Positions 44,072 to 55,535 of a stretch of DNA of 64,000 nt are shown piece by piece. Under the pieces are notes generated by a model. It was not told where the DNA came from, searched no databases, and saw only the letters and a program-made list of their open reading frames with translations. This DNA is from Porphyra umbilicalis (lineage: Eukaryota; Rhodophyta; Bangiophyceae; Bangiales; Bangiaceae). Every line of letters starts with the position of its first letter. The first letter of the stretch is position 1. The stretch lies in the NCBI GenBank assembly GCA_002049455.2, contig KV918775.1, forward strand, positions 310,001 to 374,000. The letters are read 5' to 3'. The position numbers and the translations under genes were made by a program.

Positions 44072-47000
44072 TCACGTCACGGCCGGCTCCGGCACGTCCA
44101 ACACGAGTGCTTGCTGTTCCACGTCATCGCCAGTGGTGCTGGCCAGCCCAGACCAGGACGACGCCCCCGACTGGTTGCTCGCCGACCGCACTATCGCCGT
44201 CGGCATGCCGCTCAAGACGGCGTTGTTGGGTGGGCTACTCCCGCCCGCCCCGCTGCTGCTGCTACATTCGTGGGTGCGGCCGCCAAAACCCTTGGCCGAC
44301 GCTGCTGCCGCCGCGTGTGGGTTGAGCTGCCCAGACGCCTCTTCACACTCGGAGCAAGACCCAACAGTCGTGTGGGGGTGGTTGTAGAGGGCCGGCGCAG
44401 TCGACATGGTGTCTGGTGAAGTGGCGCGGCTGCCGTGGCGCCAGTGGGTGATTTTAGCCCACGTGGCCGCACCAATGATGCACAGCATAGGGTACGCGTC
44501 CGTCCACACCGCGCAGAGGATGACCAACCCCATCGTCACAAAGCCGAGCACGACCAGCGTCAAGTTGAGCTGCTCCGCCAGTGGGTCCGCGGAAAAGATG
44601 GACGCAAACTCCATCATGATCATGAGCAGCTCCAAGACGGTGACCAGGGTAAAGAACACCCCCTCAATCTTGTCCGTAAACGGAGACAGGAAGAGGAAGA
44701 GTGCAAAGAGCCCCGCGTGGACGCCGAGCATGAGCGACAGCACCAGCACCTCGTTCTCGATGGTCGCCACGAAGATGCAGTCGCTCAGGATGACGATCAG
44801 CTCGAGGGCCGCGAGCCACACGAGCGGCCCGCGGAGAAAGTCGTAGTAGCAGGCAAATAGCTCGTGGAAGGCGTGCAGCCGGCGGGAGCGGCGGCCACGG
44901 GTGGTGCCAGTTGAGGCCACAGAGCCGAGCGGCGCGTTGTCAAGGCCCAGCACAATATCGTCAGCGCCTCCAGCGACGGGCAGCTCCCCGTCCGCCTCAT
45001 ACACGCCAGAGATGAAGCGGTCCTGCCGCACCAGGGGGTCGGGCGCGTCCTCTCGCTTGACCCACCGCACCCGCTTCAACCGCTGCTGGTGAATGGCGTA
45101 CGCAATGATGAAGATGAAGAAGAGGGTGTAACCAATGCCAATGACGCTCAGCTGCAAGCCGGCCACCACGTACAGTACAGGGTGCCCTGTCCCGGCCGGC
45201 ACATTGGTCAACAGGTATTGTAAGCTGTTGAGCACCGCAGCGGGAAAGATGTAGGTCAGCGCTAGCGCGAGCAGGTACACCATCCACTTGTGCGAGTTCA
45301 ACTGTACCTCCATCGGCTTGCGCCAAGTGAATACCGCCACCAGTCCGTGAATAAGCAGGGCGACACCGACGATGATGGTCGCATAGAAGGCGCATCCGAC
45401 AAAGAGGTCATGCGCAATTGTGTTACGCTCGGGCGCCTGGTTGGCAGCGTCAGCACTCTGCCGAACGGTTCTTGACAGGTAGTCCCCAGCGAGGCGGATC
45501 ACATACCGCGCAGAAGATGACTGACCTCCCTTGTCCCACGGAGCCCTTTTGTCCCGGAGGAGGAAGCCGTCAAAGGAGCTCGAAAACGCCTCAAACGCGT
45601 CTGAGTGGAAGGTGTTGACCTGCCGCAGCTGGGCAATGAACGCAGCCGCGGTCACGGTGTGTATGACACCCTGACCCGGGCCAACTGATACGGACCCGCC
45701 CGCAACCCCAATCGCGGCACCGCCAAGCGCCAGCATCGCACTCGCGCCCGTGAAGACCAACGCCCCACCGGACGCCAAGTTGCCCATCACCTGGCTAAAC
45801 GCCACCGACTTTTCGGAGCTCGCAATGGCGCGGCCGCGCCGGTGAGCGGGGATGTCGAGCACGCTGCCGCCCACCGCACTGCCACCAGAAGCAGTGACGG
45901 TCGCCAGCGCCGTGATCGCTGCCGACGGCAGCGGGCGTACCGTAAACCAGTAGTTGTTGGAGGCGTAGCAGCCCGGCTTGGCCATCGCCGCGCTCTGCAA
46001 AACGGCCAGGAAGATGCCGTGGCCTTCGGGGTCCAGCCGTGACGCCCACGCCGCACTCGTTCGAGAGGCGTTGTAGCGGCCGAGAAGGTACGCGCCGATT
46101 TGGTAGGACCGAGACTCGCCGGGGCCAAACGGGCTCGGGTACGAGGTGTTTTGTACCCACTTCACGTCGTAAGCCGACAGCAGGAAGGAGCCATTCTCCT
46201 CCCACACGTCCACCGACCCGTTCTGGTACGTCCGCTGGTCGCCGGCGGCGCCCATGACCGCCCAGTCCCTGCTGGCGGTGCTGCCGCTGAGCATGTTCAT
46301 GTGCTGGAACTTCTCCAACCCAAAGCCGTCAATCGACACATGCACTTTGGCCCAGCTGACAGGCAGCTGCGCCAGCGGGAGACCCAATGACACCGTCGCA
46401 TCGTCCACATGGCCGTGGCTGACCCGCCCACTGCCCTCCGTTGGGTGGCGGCCTTGTGGCGGCTTGCCGCTGCTCGACGCCGAGCACACGCCGGAGCCCC
46501 GGCCGTCACTGTTCCAAGAGAAGAGGCGGTTGGCAAAGAAGGAGCCCGTGAAGTTGTTGCTTGAGTAGGTGAAGGGGGTGCTGGAGTCGGAGAACATCCA
46601 GTGCTCGGCGTCGTAGATGTCGGGGCCAACCTCCACGTCTTGCAACACCAGCGTCAGGTTGGTGCGCTCGCCCCTAACGCCGAGCACCTTGCCCGCCGCC
46701 TTGCGCTCCACCGGCGCGACGTCATCATCGCCCCGAAAGCGCGTCGCCTGAGACGACATCAGGGAGCGCCGCGGGCCGTCGAGCACGGCGGCACCATGAC
46801 GCGACTTTGGGTCCAGCATCTCGGCCACCTCCTGCATCACCGCTGCAGGGAGCACCAGGTCGCCATCGAGCGCCCGCGTCGGCGTGTGCACAACGACGAC
46901 GTCCGACGGACGGCCACCAATGGCATCTCCGGTCGGACTCACGCTGCGAGCCGCCACCACGTGCGGCAGCTGCGCCGCGCCCAGTGCCGCCACGAGGAGC

Positions 47001-47077
47001 GACGCGCCACAGAACGCAGCGGGCAGGACGTTGAATGGGCGCCACCTCCGCCAAAGGCGATCCGCCATCGGGTTCAT
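44072..47077 (-). CDS. TRP-like polycystic membrane protein (Flc/PKD2-like family)
   Basis: From ATG 47077 the protein has 1001 residues. An N-terminal hydrophobic signal (PAAFCGASLLVAALGAAQL) leads into a long extracellular or lumenal region with many N-glycosylation sequons (for example NLT, NFT, NGS, NTS). The C-terminal half has about nine membrane segments (between residues about 440 and 890), including LIHGLVAVF, MVYLLALALTYIFP, LSVIGIGYTLFFIFIIAYAI and LELIVILSDCIFVATIENEVLVLSL. The arrangement fits the TRP-like (ML-domain plus TRP) family of fungal Flc and Pkd2 proteins and their protist relatives, which act in calcium or flavin transport. The cytosolic tail is Ser/Gly-rich. A longer start at 47209 would place extra residues before the signal and is less likely. 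The gene converges on PTRHD1 with 160 bases between. Confidence 0.8.
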   Translation of the reverse strand: MNPMADRLWRRWRPFNVLPAAFCGASLLVAALGAAQLPHVVAARSVSPTGDAIGGRPSDVVVVHTPTRALDGDLVLPAAVMQEVAEMLDPKSRHGAAVLDGPRRSLMSSQATRFRGDDDVAPVERKAAGKVLGVRGERTNLTLVLQDVEVGPDIYDAEHWMFSDSSTPFTYSSNNFTGSFFANRLFSWNSDGRGSGVCSASSSGKPPQGRHPTEGSGRVSHGHVDDATVSLGLPLAQLPVSWAKVHVSIDGFGLEKFQHMNMLSGSTASRDWAVMGAAGDQRTYQNGSVDVWEENGSFLLSAYDVKWVQNTSYPSPFGPGESRSYQIGAYLLGRYNASRTSAAWASRLDPEGHGIFLAVLQSAAMAKPGCYASNNYWFTVRPLPSAAITALATVTASGGSAVGGSVLDIPAHRRGRAIASSEKSVAFSQVMGNLASGGALVFTGASAMLALGGAAIGVAGGSVSVGPGQGVIHTVTAAAFIAQLRQVNTFHSDAFEAFSSSFDGFLLRDKRAPWDKGGQSSSARYVIRLAGDYLSRTVRQSADAANQAPERNTIAHDLFVGCAFYATIIVGVALLIHGLVAVFTWRKPMEVQLNSHKWMVYLLALALTYIFPAAVLNSLQYLLTNVPAGTGHPVLYVVAGLQLSVIGIGYTLFFIFIIAYAIHQQRLKRVRWVKREDAPDPLVRQDRFISGVYEADGELPVAGGADDIVLGLDNAPLGSVASTGTTRGRRSRRLHAFHELFACYYDFLRGPLVWLAALELIVILSDCIFVATIENEVLVLSLMLGVHAGLFALFLFLSPFTDKIEGVFFTLVTVLELLMIMMEFASIFSADPLAEQLNLTLVVLGFVTMGLVILCAVWTDAYPMLCIIGAATWAKITHWRHGSRATSPDTMSTAPALYNHPHTTVGSCSECEEASGQLNPHAAAAASAKGFGGRTHECSSSSGAGGSSPPNNAVLSGMPTAIVRSASNQSGASSWSGLASTTGDDVEQQALVLDVPEPAVT

Positions 47078-47996
47078 CACAGAGTCCGTGCCGGGGCACG
47101 GGACGGTGGCGACGCTGGGGCACGGACAGCCGCCGTGCTGCCCGTCCGGCGCGACGCAGGCGTCGCGTTGCTGGTCTGCAGAACACCGCGAACACGCACG
47201 CGCAACCACTCAAAGCCCACCCCAAACACCTCGGGTCACGCCGGCAGCGGATACGCCGCCGGCCCCAGAACGCCGGCGCGGGAGAAGCACCCACCTCCAA
47301 GCAACCCAACGTCAGAGGCATACTCACGACCCATCCAACCCCCCACCACAACGTGAAAGGGCTTCATGACGCCAAGGCGTGCGGCCGAGCCCCTCGCGAA
47401 CTACCTCAATCAGGAAACCGGCACGCCTCTCCCGCCAGACCAGCTGCCAGCAAACCCAGAAGAGGCAGTTTGCGAGGCCCTAGCGGCTGCTGCTACAAGG
47501 CCTGCAGATGCACCAGCCCGCGACGCACCAAGGGGAGGTCCCCTGAGTGCCTCCTAGACCTAGACCACCATGAGCAGCATGGACGAGGTCGGTGGTGGCG
47601 GGGGGATAGAGAGCCACGACAGCCACACTCTCCACAAAGTGACGTGCCGCGAGGGCCTGCCCAGCAACAGCAATCGAAATTCGGTCGAATTAGATCATGT
47701 ACGATGTGAGCTAAATTAGACCTTCTGCACAGGAATTGATCCGCCTATTTCTTTCATAGACTTGTGATCAACCGCAGTTTTTTTTCACCCGATTGTTGAA
47801 ATAGACTCTCGAGTGGCCATTGTCAGACCAACTCAGTTTCTTGGTTTCTTCACAATGGCAGCTTGTGGATAACCCGAGTCGTACGTACTCTTCTCCGTGC
47901 CACGCACTGAGATGGCAACCGGCCGCCAAAGTGTTATTGCTCGCTGGGTTCCTGTACAAAGAGCAGTCCGTGAACGTCCCTCCAGTCGGCGCCCTG
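47078..47996. other. Intergenic region upstream of the TRP-like gene
   Basis: It contains the TRP-like gene promoter and the 3' flank of the C2H2 gene. Sequence turns AT-rich from about 47670 to 47830. No gene recognised. Confidence 0.35.
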
Positions 47997-49634
47997 TCAG
48001 TGGGTAAAAAAGTCAAAGGCGGCGTCAAAGTCACCATGGAAGGTGTCTTCCTGGCACAAGTGTTCGCCCCACGCGGTGCGCTTGGCACCAGGAGGCGAGG
48101 ACAATGCGTACGCCCCGCGCGCGTCGCCAAACGCGGTGGCCAAGTCGCCAACCGCCGCCGACTCTGGCGAGGACGCGTCACCGACGCCACCGCCGTCGCC
48201 GTCACCGCCCCCCCCGCAGTCGACCGCGCCAATGCCACTGACGTGGCGCCCGCGGTCACCACTGCAGCTGCCTTGGCCCTTGTCCCTGTCGACGCCGCCC
48301 GGCGCGGTCCCCCTCCCGCGGCAGCCGCTGTTCTCGTCGAGCAGCGCCGAGGCGGTGATGCGAAGCCCGCCCAGAGCGGTCGTCCCCGACACGGGGGAGA
48401 AACACGGGCCATCTACGCCCGTGTGGCCCATGGCGGTGGCCGACGCCCCCGACGCAGCGGCTGCCGCGGTCACCGCAGCTCTGGCGGCCGCGGCGGCGGC
48501 AGATGCGGCCGCCCCGACGCCGGGCGGGTGCACCTGCCCGACCAGCGCCGGCGCGTTGACCGGCTGGTCGGTGAGGAGGGAGACCATGGTCGGCCCGCAT
48601 GACGGGGCCCCACTGAGGCGCCTGCCGGAAGACACTTCGTGGTCGGTCGCCGCCGCCGGCAGGTGCGTTGGCGCGTGAAGGTCATCAAAGCGGGTTTGGG
48701 GGCCAGTAGTAAAGGCAGAGAAGTTGAGCAGGGGCATTGACAGGCCCCCATGGTTACCACCCCCATCCCTACCGCTGCCTCCGTCACCGACGCCGCTGCC
48801 GCTGGTCGCAGCGGAGGTAGCAGCCACCGCGTCGAACAAGTGGACGCCCCCACCGGCCACGGCCGACGAGGTGAATTGGCATGGGGACATGTACGACGCC
48901 GCCGGCGTGGCATGGCGCCCTCCGCCAGACACTGATAGTGGCTGTAGGGCGGGCGACGCAGACAGCTCAGCATCACCGGTGCGAGAGCCGCCGAGCAATG
49001 CATGCAGCGGATCATAGCCGGCGACGTCCACCAGTCCGCCCATACGCACAGAGCCACCAACGGGCTCGTGGTCGCCCGTTGGAGCGCCACCACCGCCAAG
49101 CCCGCCGAGGACGTCGATGCCGTGGAGGTCCGCAAAGAGGTTTGCGGCGGCGGCCCTGTCCGCTGCCCCCGACGAAGCCGCCCCACGCTCGTGGCGGCCG
49201 TCGCTAAAAATCGGCGTGGCCAGTGGTGACAACGCCGGCGCGCCCAGTTGCCGCCCCGCACCCAGCCCGGAAAGCGGCACGCCGCCTGCCCTGCCGAGCG
49301 TCGGCAACTGCGGGAGCGTGCGAGAGAGCAAGTCGTCCCCCGCCGCGCCCGCCGTCGCCACCCCCCCCGCTCCCGCCTGCAGTCCGTCCTTGGGCCGCCC
49401 CTTGGTCCGCTTCTCATGCGACCGCTGGTGGCGCAGGAAGGACGAGTGCCACATGAACCGCTTGCCACACGTGAGGAGGCCGCACGCAAAGGGGAGCTCC
49501 CCCGTGTGGCGGCGGACGTGGATCTTGAGGTTGTACTTCTTGGCAAACTTTTTGGAGCAGCCGTCAAAGGGGCACCGGTGGATCATGTCTGGGGAGAGGT
49601 CGCCGACACGGGCGCGGACTTGTTTCTTTTTGGG

Positions 49635-49689
<55 letters not shown>

Positions 49690-50915
49690 ACACCAGCCGC
49701 CGTGGCGGTGCTCGCGCTGGCCTCCCCGGCGCCGGCCGCCAACGACGCGAGCGTGCGAGAGGACGTTGACTCCTCCCCACCCGCGTCACCGTCGTCAACG
49801 CACACGCCGCTCATCTCCTCATCGTTCGCGTCCTCCTCCCCGTCGCAGTCGGCCGCCGCGTCGACGCCGCGGGACACGCCGTCCGAGGCAAAGGTCGTCG
49901 GGACGGCGTCACGGCCGCCGCCTCCCCGGCCGCCGAGCGGGGCCCTCGAGGCGCCTGCCAGCGGTGGCACGTGCCGCGACGCAGAGCCCGTCGCTACACC
50001 CAGCTGCGCTTCCATCGGCGACGACAACACGGTCGCATCCCTGCGTGCGAGCGACAATCCAGGCGTGGCCGTCCGCAACATGGCCAGGCTGTCACCAACC
50101 TCCGGTCCGCCTCTGCCGGAACCGCCGCCGGCGCCGGCGTCGCCCGCACCGGTCAGTCGCCCACAGCGAACCGCCTTGGCGCGAAGCGTCTTGGAGGCGG
50201 CCGCCCCAACGCCTCCCCCTTCGAGTGGCGCCCCCCACCCGCTCAGCACGCTGCCCGACGACGACGCTGCCGTCAAGGTGCCCGCGCTGCTCCGCCACCG
50301 TCGCCGTCCAGCGGTGGCGGCGGCGCCCGCGGCGCCCGCGGTACCCACCGCCGCTGCCGACGCCGAGGACAAGCGCAGTGCGAGCGGCTCATCCATATCA
50401 TCGTCATCGTCGCTGTCGGCGACGGCGAGCACCGCCAGGTGGGCGCCCCGCCCGCCGCCGCCACCGCCGCCGCCGCCAACGGCGCCGCTCCCAACGGCGG
50501 CGCCGTGTGGCTGTGCGCCCGCGGCCGTCGCGCGGTAGATGCCCGCCGTCCAGTCGCCGCCGTCGATCCCGAGGACGCCAGCCGCCGCCGCTGCTGACGC
50601 GGCCGATGCCGATGCTGGTCGACTGCCGACGCCCCCACCGTGGGGCGCGAGCGCCGCCGCGTCGAGCTGATACCGATACACGTCCGCCGCCGCATCGTCG
50701 GCAAGCATCCCGGGCGGGGGGGGTGGTCTCTGCTCCACCGACGTGCCGGCGCTCGCGCCGGCGGCGCCGCCCCTTCCCACCCCCTCGCCGTCGCCTCCGC
50801 GGCCAGCTGGGGCGCTGCCGAGCGTCGGGAAGTCGGTCAACCCGAGCGCCGCCGCCAGCGACGCGGTCGTCTCGTCCCCCTCCGCCGCCTCGTAGCCATT
50901 GTAAGGCGTGGACAT
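47997..50915 (-). CDS. C2H2 zinc-finger protein with two fingers (probable transcription factor)
   Basis: From ATG 50915 (MSTPYNGYEAAEGDE) the frame gives 972 residues, mostly Ala/Gly/Ser-rich and disordered. Two tandem C2H2 fingers at residues about 445-492 are the only folded part. The first has CPFDGCSKKFAKKYNLKIHVRRH spacing (C-x4-C-x12-H-x3-H), then the TGELPFAC linker, then CGLLTCGKRFMWHSSFLRHQRSH-type spacing. A basic stretch KKKQ before the fingers and EKRTKGRPK after them could be nuclear signals. An uninterrupted poly-Gly tract of about 17 residues precedes the fingers. Two fingers are enough for sequence-specific DNA binding. Targets are unknown. A longer start at 51239 is possible but lacks support. 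Confidence 0.85.
49637..49688. repeat. GCC trinucleotide repeat (poly-Gly tract)
   Basis: About seventeen uninterrupted GCC units within the C2H2 gene, read as Gly on the minus strand. A likely length-variable microsatellite. Confidence 0.95.
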
Positions 50916-52784
50916 AGCGTGCGCGCTCGTCACGGCCAGCTGCAGAGGCTGACGCGTCCCCCCCGCACCCCCAACCGCAGATGCCAGCGGGCAGAGCGGC
51001 TCGCGCCGCCGCTGCCGTCGCCTCCACCAGCCGCAGCGCCCCGCGTGCTTGTATGCCACTGCCCCAATCCACCAGCGGGGCGGCGTGGGCGGCCGCCCCG
51101 CCCCGCGTCGGCTGCCCCCCCACCTCGGCGCTGGCGGTACACAGTCACGAGGGCCACCTGGCAGGCACGCAGCGCACGTGTACAACGAGCGGGCGGAGCT
51201 GCCGTCCACACCGCAGCCAGGCCTGTTCAATTCGGCCACACCCGCCGCTCACCCGTTAAGACAGCAGCCACGGGGTATCCGGCTACGAGTACCCCCCCAA
51301 CGGCAGCGATGCGCATTGGCGGCCTGGCAACGCCCTCCACTGCCGCGGTGGAAGCAAGAGCCAGCCCCACCACCGCTTGAGCACCACAACTGCGGTTTGC
51401 TAGGCGACGGAATGCGACGCCGTCCCGGCTCGTACCGTTGCCGAGCACGAGCCACGGATCGCGGCTTCGGACAAAGAAGACCCGAGCTGACGGCGTGACG
51501 CAACCTCCCCAGGCGGCACACACGAGACAAAAGGAAGGCGGGGAGGTGCCTGGTCAACCCCCCTGCGATCGCACGTCTCCGCCCGCAGCACAGGTGACGT
51601 CTCCACCGCCACGAGATAGCCAGTAGACAACACGCGCACCTCAATGAGCGCATCCCCACCCCGGGACAGCCAGGAGAGAGGTCAGGCAAGCAACCACCTC
51701 AACGCGAGCGAACACTGGGTTGGTGCGTGGCAAGCAGCCCACCCGCCCCCGGTCGCCCCCGGCCCGATGGCCGCGGACGGCACCCCCCGGGGCGTCCCAA
51801 CACCCGTGGCGCCGCCGCACGCCACCGAGCCGTGCCAACTGGCCGCGAACGCGGCGTGGCGGCCTGCGGTCCGCTTCCACGGCGCCAACGCCAGCTGTGC
51901 CTGCAGGCGCCCACCCTCCATTCCCCGTCCATCCCCCCCCCCCCCCCCCAGACTTGGTGCGTGCGCGGGGCGGATGCGTGCCGCCAGACGGCGGCGCGCG
52001 TGGTCCCCGTCGACGCGCGCAGGTGCTCGGTCCGCCACGCACGCAATCGCACGGCGGCGGCACCGCAGACACTCGCGCCGCTCGCGGGCGGGGCCGTGCG
52101 CCACAGGCGGCGGTCAGCGACACACGCCAGGGGGGAGGGGAGGGGACAGCGCCGGCAGCTCCACGGCCGCCACCGCCGCCTTGGCCGCCTGCAGGAGATC
52201 AACAGCCACCGTGGCCGCTGATCACGGGGCCGGCCTGGCGGGGCATGATGGCGTTTGTCATCCGCCCCACCCCGCCGTGCCTGGGGAGGTGGCGGAGTGG
52301 AAAATAATCGGCGCCAGCAGCGGCGTGCGCCCCGCGCACGCCACCGCGCCGGTCGTCAAGGCGTCTGGCGCTGCGACGCTACACGCCTCAACGGTCGGGG
52401 TGGGATACGGCCGGGGACGGCAACGATCATCGTGGGAAGGGTGGAGGTTGGTAGTTGGTGCCGCCGGCGACACGGTGGTGGTGGCAGCAGGTGCCGCGTC
52501 CGCCGCTTCCGAGAGAAACCTCTGGTAGCGGTGTGGTTGCCGCGGTGAGGGGCGGCTGGCAAACATCTAACTGACACAACCGCACCTCGTGGTCGCATGA
52601 TCAGTCAGTGCGAGTGCTCACGTGTCACTATTATTTGCCGAAATCCTCAATACTGATGATACTTAGATCATGACGCATGTTGTGGGGTTGGCCCGTGGAA
52701 GCAGTGATCCATGCGATGCTGGACCACTGGCCTTGGTTACGACCTCCACCATGGTAGAGGTGGTTTTCCGGCCATCCCCGTCGC
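50916..52784. promoter_or_regulatory. Divergent intergenic region (C2H2 gene / FemAB-like gene)
   Basis: About 1.87 kb with long but low-complexity frames on both strands, none with motif or steady codon bias. A run of Cs lies near 51930-51948. Both promoters should lie here. A small gene cannot be excluded. Confidence 0.4.
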
Positions 52785-54278
52785 GTGTGTACCACTGGGG
52801 TGGCGACCATGATTTCTTTTGTTTCCCCCCCCTCTTCTGCCGTCTTCTGCCGACGATCCGGGGCGTTGTGGCGGCCGGGTGCACAGGTGCGGCGGTGCCG
52901 ACGGACCACGCCGCCGGTCGCCCGCTTCTCCATTGAGGTGCTTCCGTCCATTGACGACATTTCCGCCGACGAATGGCACTCGGTGCTGACGCCGGCGGAC
53001 TCCCCCTTCCTGCACCATGACTTTTTGTCAATGTTGGAGCAAACTGGCTGCACGACGCGGGCCACGGGGTGGAAGCCTCGCCACGTACTGCTTCGAGACG
53101 TTGGCGACAGGGACGTCGGTGGCGGGGGCAACGGGGAGCCTCCCTCACCGCCGGTAGGGGAACTGGTCGGCGCGGCGGTGGCGTTTGAAAAGATGCACTC
53201 TATGGGCGAGTTCACCTTTGACCAGGGGTGGGCCGAGGCCTCTGAGTCGGCGGGCATCCGCTACTACCCCAAACTGCTCGTCGCCGCCCCCTTCTCCCCC
53301 GTCCCTGGCAGGCGGCTGCTGGTGCGTCCCGACCACCCCCGCGCGGACGCGCTGCGGGCCACCCTGGCGGCGGCGCTCGTCCAGGTGGCTCAGGCGTTGT
53401 CGTTGAGCTCCGTCCACGTTCTCTACATCGACCCCGCCGAGATGCCCGCCCTCGAGGCGCTCGGGTTCCTTCACCGCCTCGGCACCCGCCTCGAGTGGAC
53501 CAACGCGGTACAGACGCCGGGACCGCGGATTGGGCAGCCGTACACAAGTTACACCGACTTCCTGGGTGAGTTTCGGAGCAAGAAGCGGAGCAAGATGCTG
53601 CGTGAGCGCCGCGCCGTGACGGACGGTGCGGGCCTAGACGTGCGCGTATTGGAGGGCAATGCCATTCCCGACCAAGCTCTCGACGCCATGTTCAAGCTCT
53701 ACGTCGCGACGCTGCACAAGAAGTGGCCGTACGGCCGGCAGTACCTGACATGGTCATTTTTCAACGCGCTCAAGAGCAGCCCGTGGAAGCGGCACCTGGT
53801 GTTGGCGCTGGCCTACCGTCGCAACAAGGACGGTGCTGCCCCCGCGGACGATGACGAGGGCGCCATCGTGGCCGGCACGCTGAGCGTCGTCAACCACGAG
53901 TCTGGGGTGTTGTCGGGCCGCTACTGGGGCGCGTTGGAGGACATCTCCCACGCGCACTTTGAGCTCTGCTACGCCGCCCCCGTCGAGTGGGCCATTGAGC
54001 GGGGTCTGCGAGTCATGGAGGCCGGGGCGGGCGGGGAGGAGACCAAGTCCGAGCGGGGCTTTGAGGCCGTCCCGTGCTCATCAGGTCATTGGGTGGCTCA
54101 CCGCGGCCTCCGCGAGGCGGTGAGGGAGTTTTTGGTCGGCGAGCGCGAGGCGGTGGGGGAGGTGGTAGCGGTCATGGAGGCGACCTCGAAGCTACGAGAG
54201 AAGGGTCGGGTCGCGGCGGCAGAGGCAGAGGCCGCTGCTTTGCGGGGCGTCGCCGAAACGGCGGAGCCACGGGGGTAG
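52785..54278 (+). CDS. FemAB-like GNAT-fold protein of the COG3146 (DUF482) family, probably plastid-targeted
   Basis: The 497-residue protein begins with an Arg/Pro-rich leader of about 45 residues that looks like a transit peptide. It then follows the COG3146 family closely: SPFLHHDFLSMLE, then FEKMHSMGEFTFDQGWAEA with GIRYYPKLLVAAPFSPVPGRR, then VHVLYIDPAEMPALEALGF, SYTDFLGEFRSKKRSKMLRE and FELCYAAPVEWAIERGLRVM followed by EAGAGGEETKSERGFEAVP. Bacterial members are annotated as peptidoglycan biosynthesis/recognition proteins with a double acyltransferase fold. Plants and algae carry a cyanobacterial or proteobacterial-type copy of unknown substrate. The C-terminal about 60 residues form a charged helix. 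ATG 52785 or 52809 could be the start; the mature domain is unaffected. Confidence 0.92.
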   Translation: MCTTGVATMISFVSPPSSAVFCRRSGALWRPGAQVRRCRRTTPPVARFSIEVLPSIDDISADEWHSVLTPADSPFLHHDFLSMLEQTGCTTRATGWKPRHVLLRDVGDRDVGGGGNGEPPSPPVGELVGAAVAFEKMHSMGEFTFDQGWAEASESAGIRYYPKLLVAAPFSPVPGRRLLVRPDHPRADALRATLAAALVQVAQALSLSSVHVLYIDPAEMPALEALGFLHRLGTRLEWTNAVQTPGPRIGQPYTSYTDFLGEFRSKKRSKMLRERRAVTDGAGLDVRVLEGNAIPDQALDAMFKLYVATLHKKWPYGRQYLTWSFFNALKSSPWKRHLVLALAYRRNKDGAAPADDDEGAIVAGTLSVVNHESGVLSGRYWGALEDISHAHFELCYAAPVEWAIERGLRVMEAGAGGEETKSERGFEAVPCSSGHWVAHRGLREAVREFLVGEREAVGEVVAVMEATSKLREKGRVAAAEAEAAALRGVAETAEPRG

Positions 54279-55535
54279 GGTCTTGTCTCGGGATGGGATG
54301 GGGGCTGGTGTGGAGGGTGAAGCTGCATCTTGACCCAGTGCCCATGTACAAAACAGTGCCACACTCGGCGCTCGTGGTTCTGGTGTGTTGGCCGTGATCT
54401 CTCCGTCTATCCACAGCATCAGGTACAGTTAACTGTGGCGCGTTATGTACGATAGGTTCCTCATTCTGTACGAAAATGTGATTTTGGAGTTCGGCACACC
54501 ATTCGACTCAGTTCACCGAGATCTGCCCAATGAAGTTACCTCCACTTCAATCTGAACAAACATCCAGAACTTATCGTCGAGTGCATTCTTGCACATTTAT
54601 CCTCGATCTCAAGAATCGTGCTTGACAGCCCGCTACACAGCGCGTTGCTCGCTCTTCCTTATTTAATCCTCGTGTCCAACGCGAAGTTTCCTGAGGAAAA
54701 TTCTGGGGATCGTTTTTCGACTGCAGCCACATCGATCCTAGTGGTCGCGATAACCGATTTCTGAGATCATCCAGTAACGATCTCAGGACCGAAGCAGAAT
54801 AGTCTTCCGGTTCTTTCGTGGATCTATCTTGATATGGTCCTTTAACTAGAATGGGATGAGACAAAGAACCTTTCAGTCAGAATGACCTGGGAACTATTTT
54901 TGCGCTTCAGTACCCGTGTTCTTCAGAACTGTTCCGCGGATCATATCAGGATCGGACCTGGACCGCTCGGTGGATAGTTCGCGAGAACAAACGAAAGACC
55001 GAGCACCGAACTGACCGTCGGATCATCTCGCGGATGATCTGACTTCTTTTTTGCCATCCGATCAGCCTCGCGGAAGGAAGATGGTCTTTGACAAAAGCTC
55101 TGAACCTGTCGCATGGATAGACATGAGGATAGTCACCAGACTAAGGGAGATCTCCGATGAGGCCAGTGCAGCGGCCCGTATCCGGACCTGGACTGCGGGC
55201 ACGAGCGAAACTGATCTTGCGTGCATCGACGTCCTGCATTTTGTCAAGCGCGCATGTTGCTCTCTTACTACCTTTCGACCGATAGACTTGGCTTCGTCGT
55301 GCGTGGTCCCCTTGACTCGTCCTGTCCTGTTGCAATCCTGACGGCCTCGTCGCCCGGCTGCCCACTTCTTGTTACCGCCGAGCTGTGTCACTCGTACCGC
55401 AAGAGCTCGATTCGATTCCACTTGTGCCCTTTTGCGGCCCCTCGTACCGTCCTTGCCCACGATACCTGCTTTCGTCGACACTCTTCTATCACTTACTATC
55501 GCCTCGCAGCCGGCTCTCGCTGGGGGCTCGAATAA
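54279..55535. other. Composition boundary and AT-richer 5' region of the second transposon block
   Basis: GC3-rich host sequence ends near 54400. From about 54430 onward base composition is balanced through to the transposase at 55536. A perfect 12-bp palindrome ACAGTTAACTGT lies at 54425-54436. Related short motifs recur (CGGACCTGGACCG near 54953 and CCGGACCTGGACTG near 55182), and an inverted GATCATC/GATGATC pair lies at about 55022-55041. These could be subterminal sites of the element. No terminal repeat could be confirmed because the right end is beyond the window. Confidence 0.45.

Noticed and set aside
49117..50917. Plus-strand Pro/Ser/Arg-rich ORFs opposite the zinc-finger gene
   Set aside because: They are antisense to a gene with two clear C2H2 fingers and are composition-driven.
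51641..52528. Possible gene between the zinc-finger and FemAB-like genes
   Set aside because: Frames overlap on both strands with only Ala/Arg/Pro bias, no motif and a poly-C run. Kept as intergenic.
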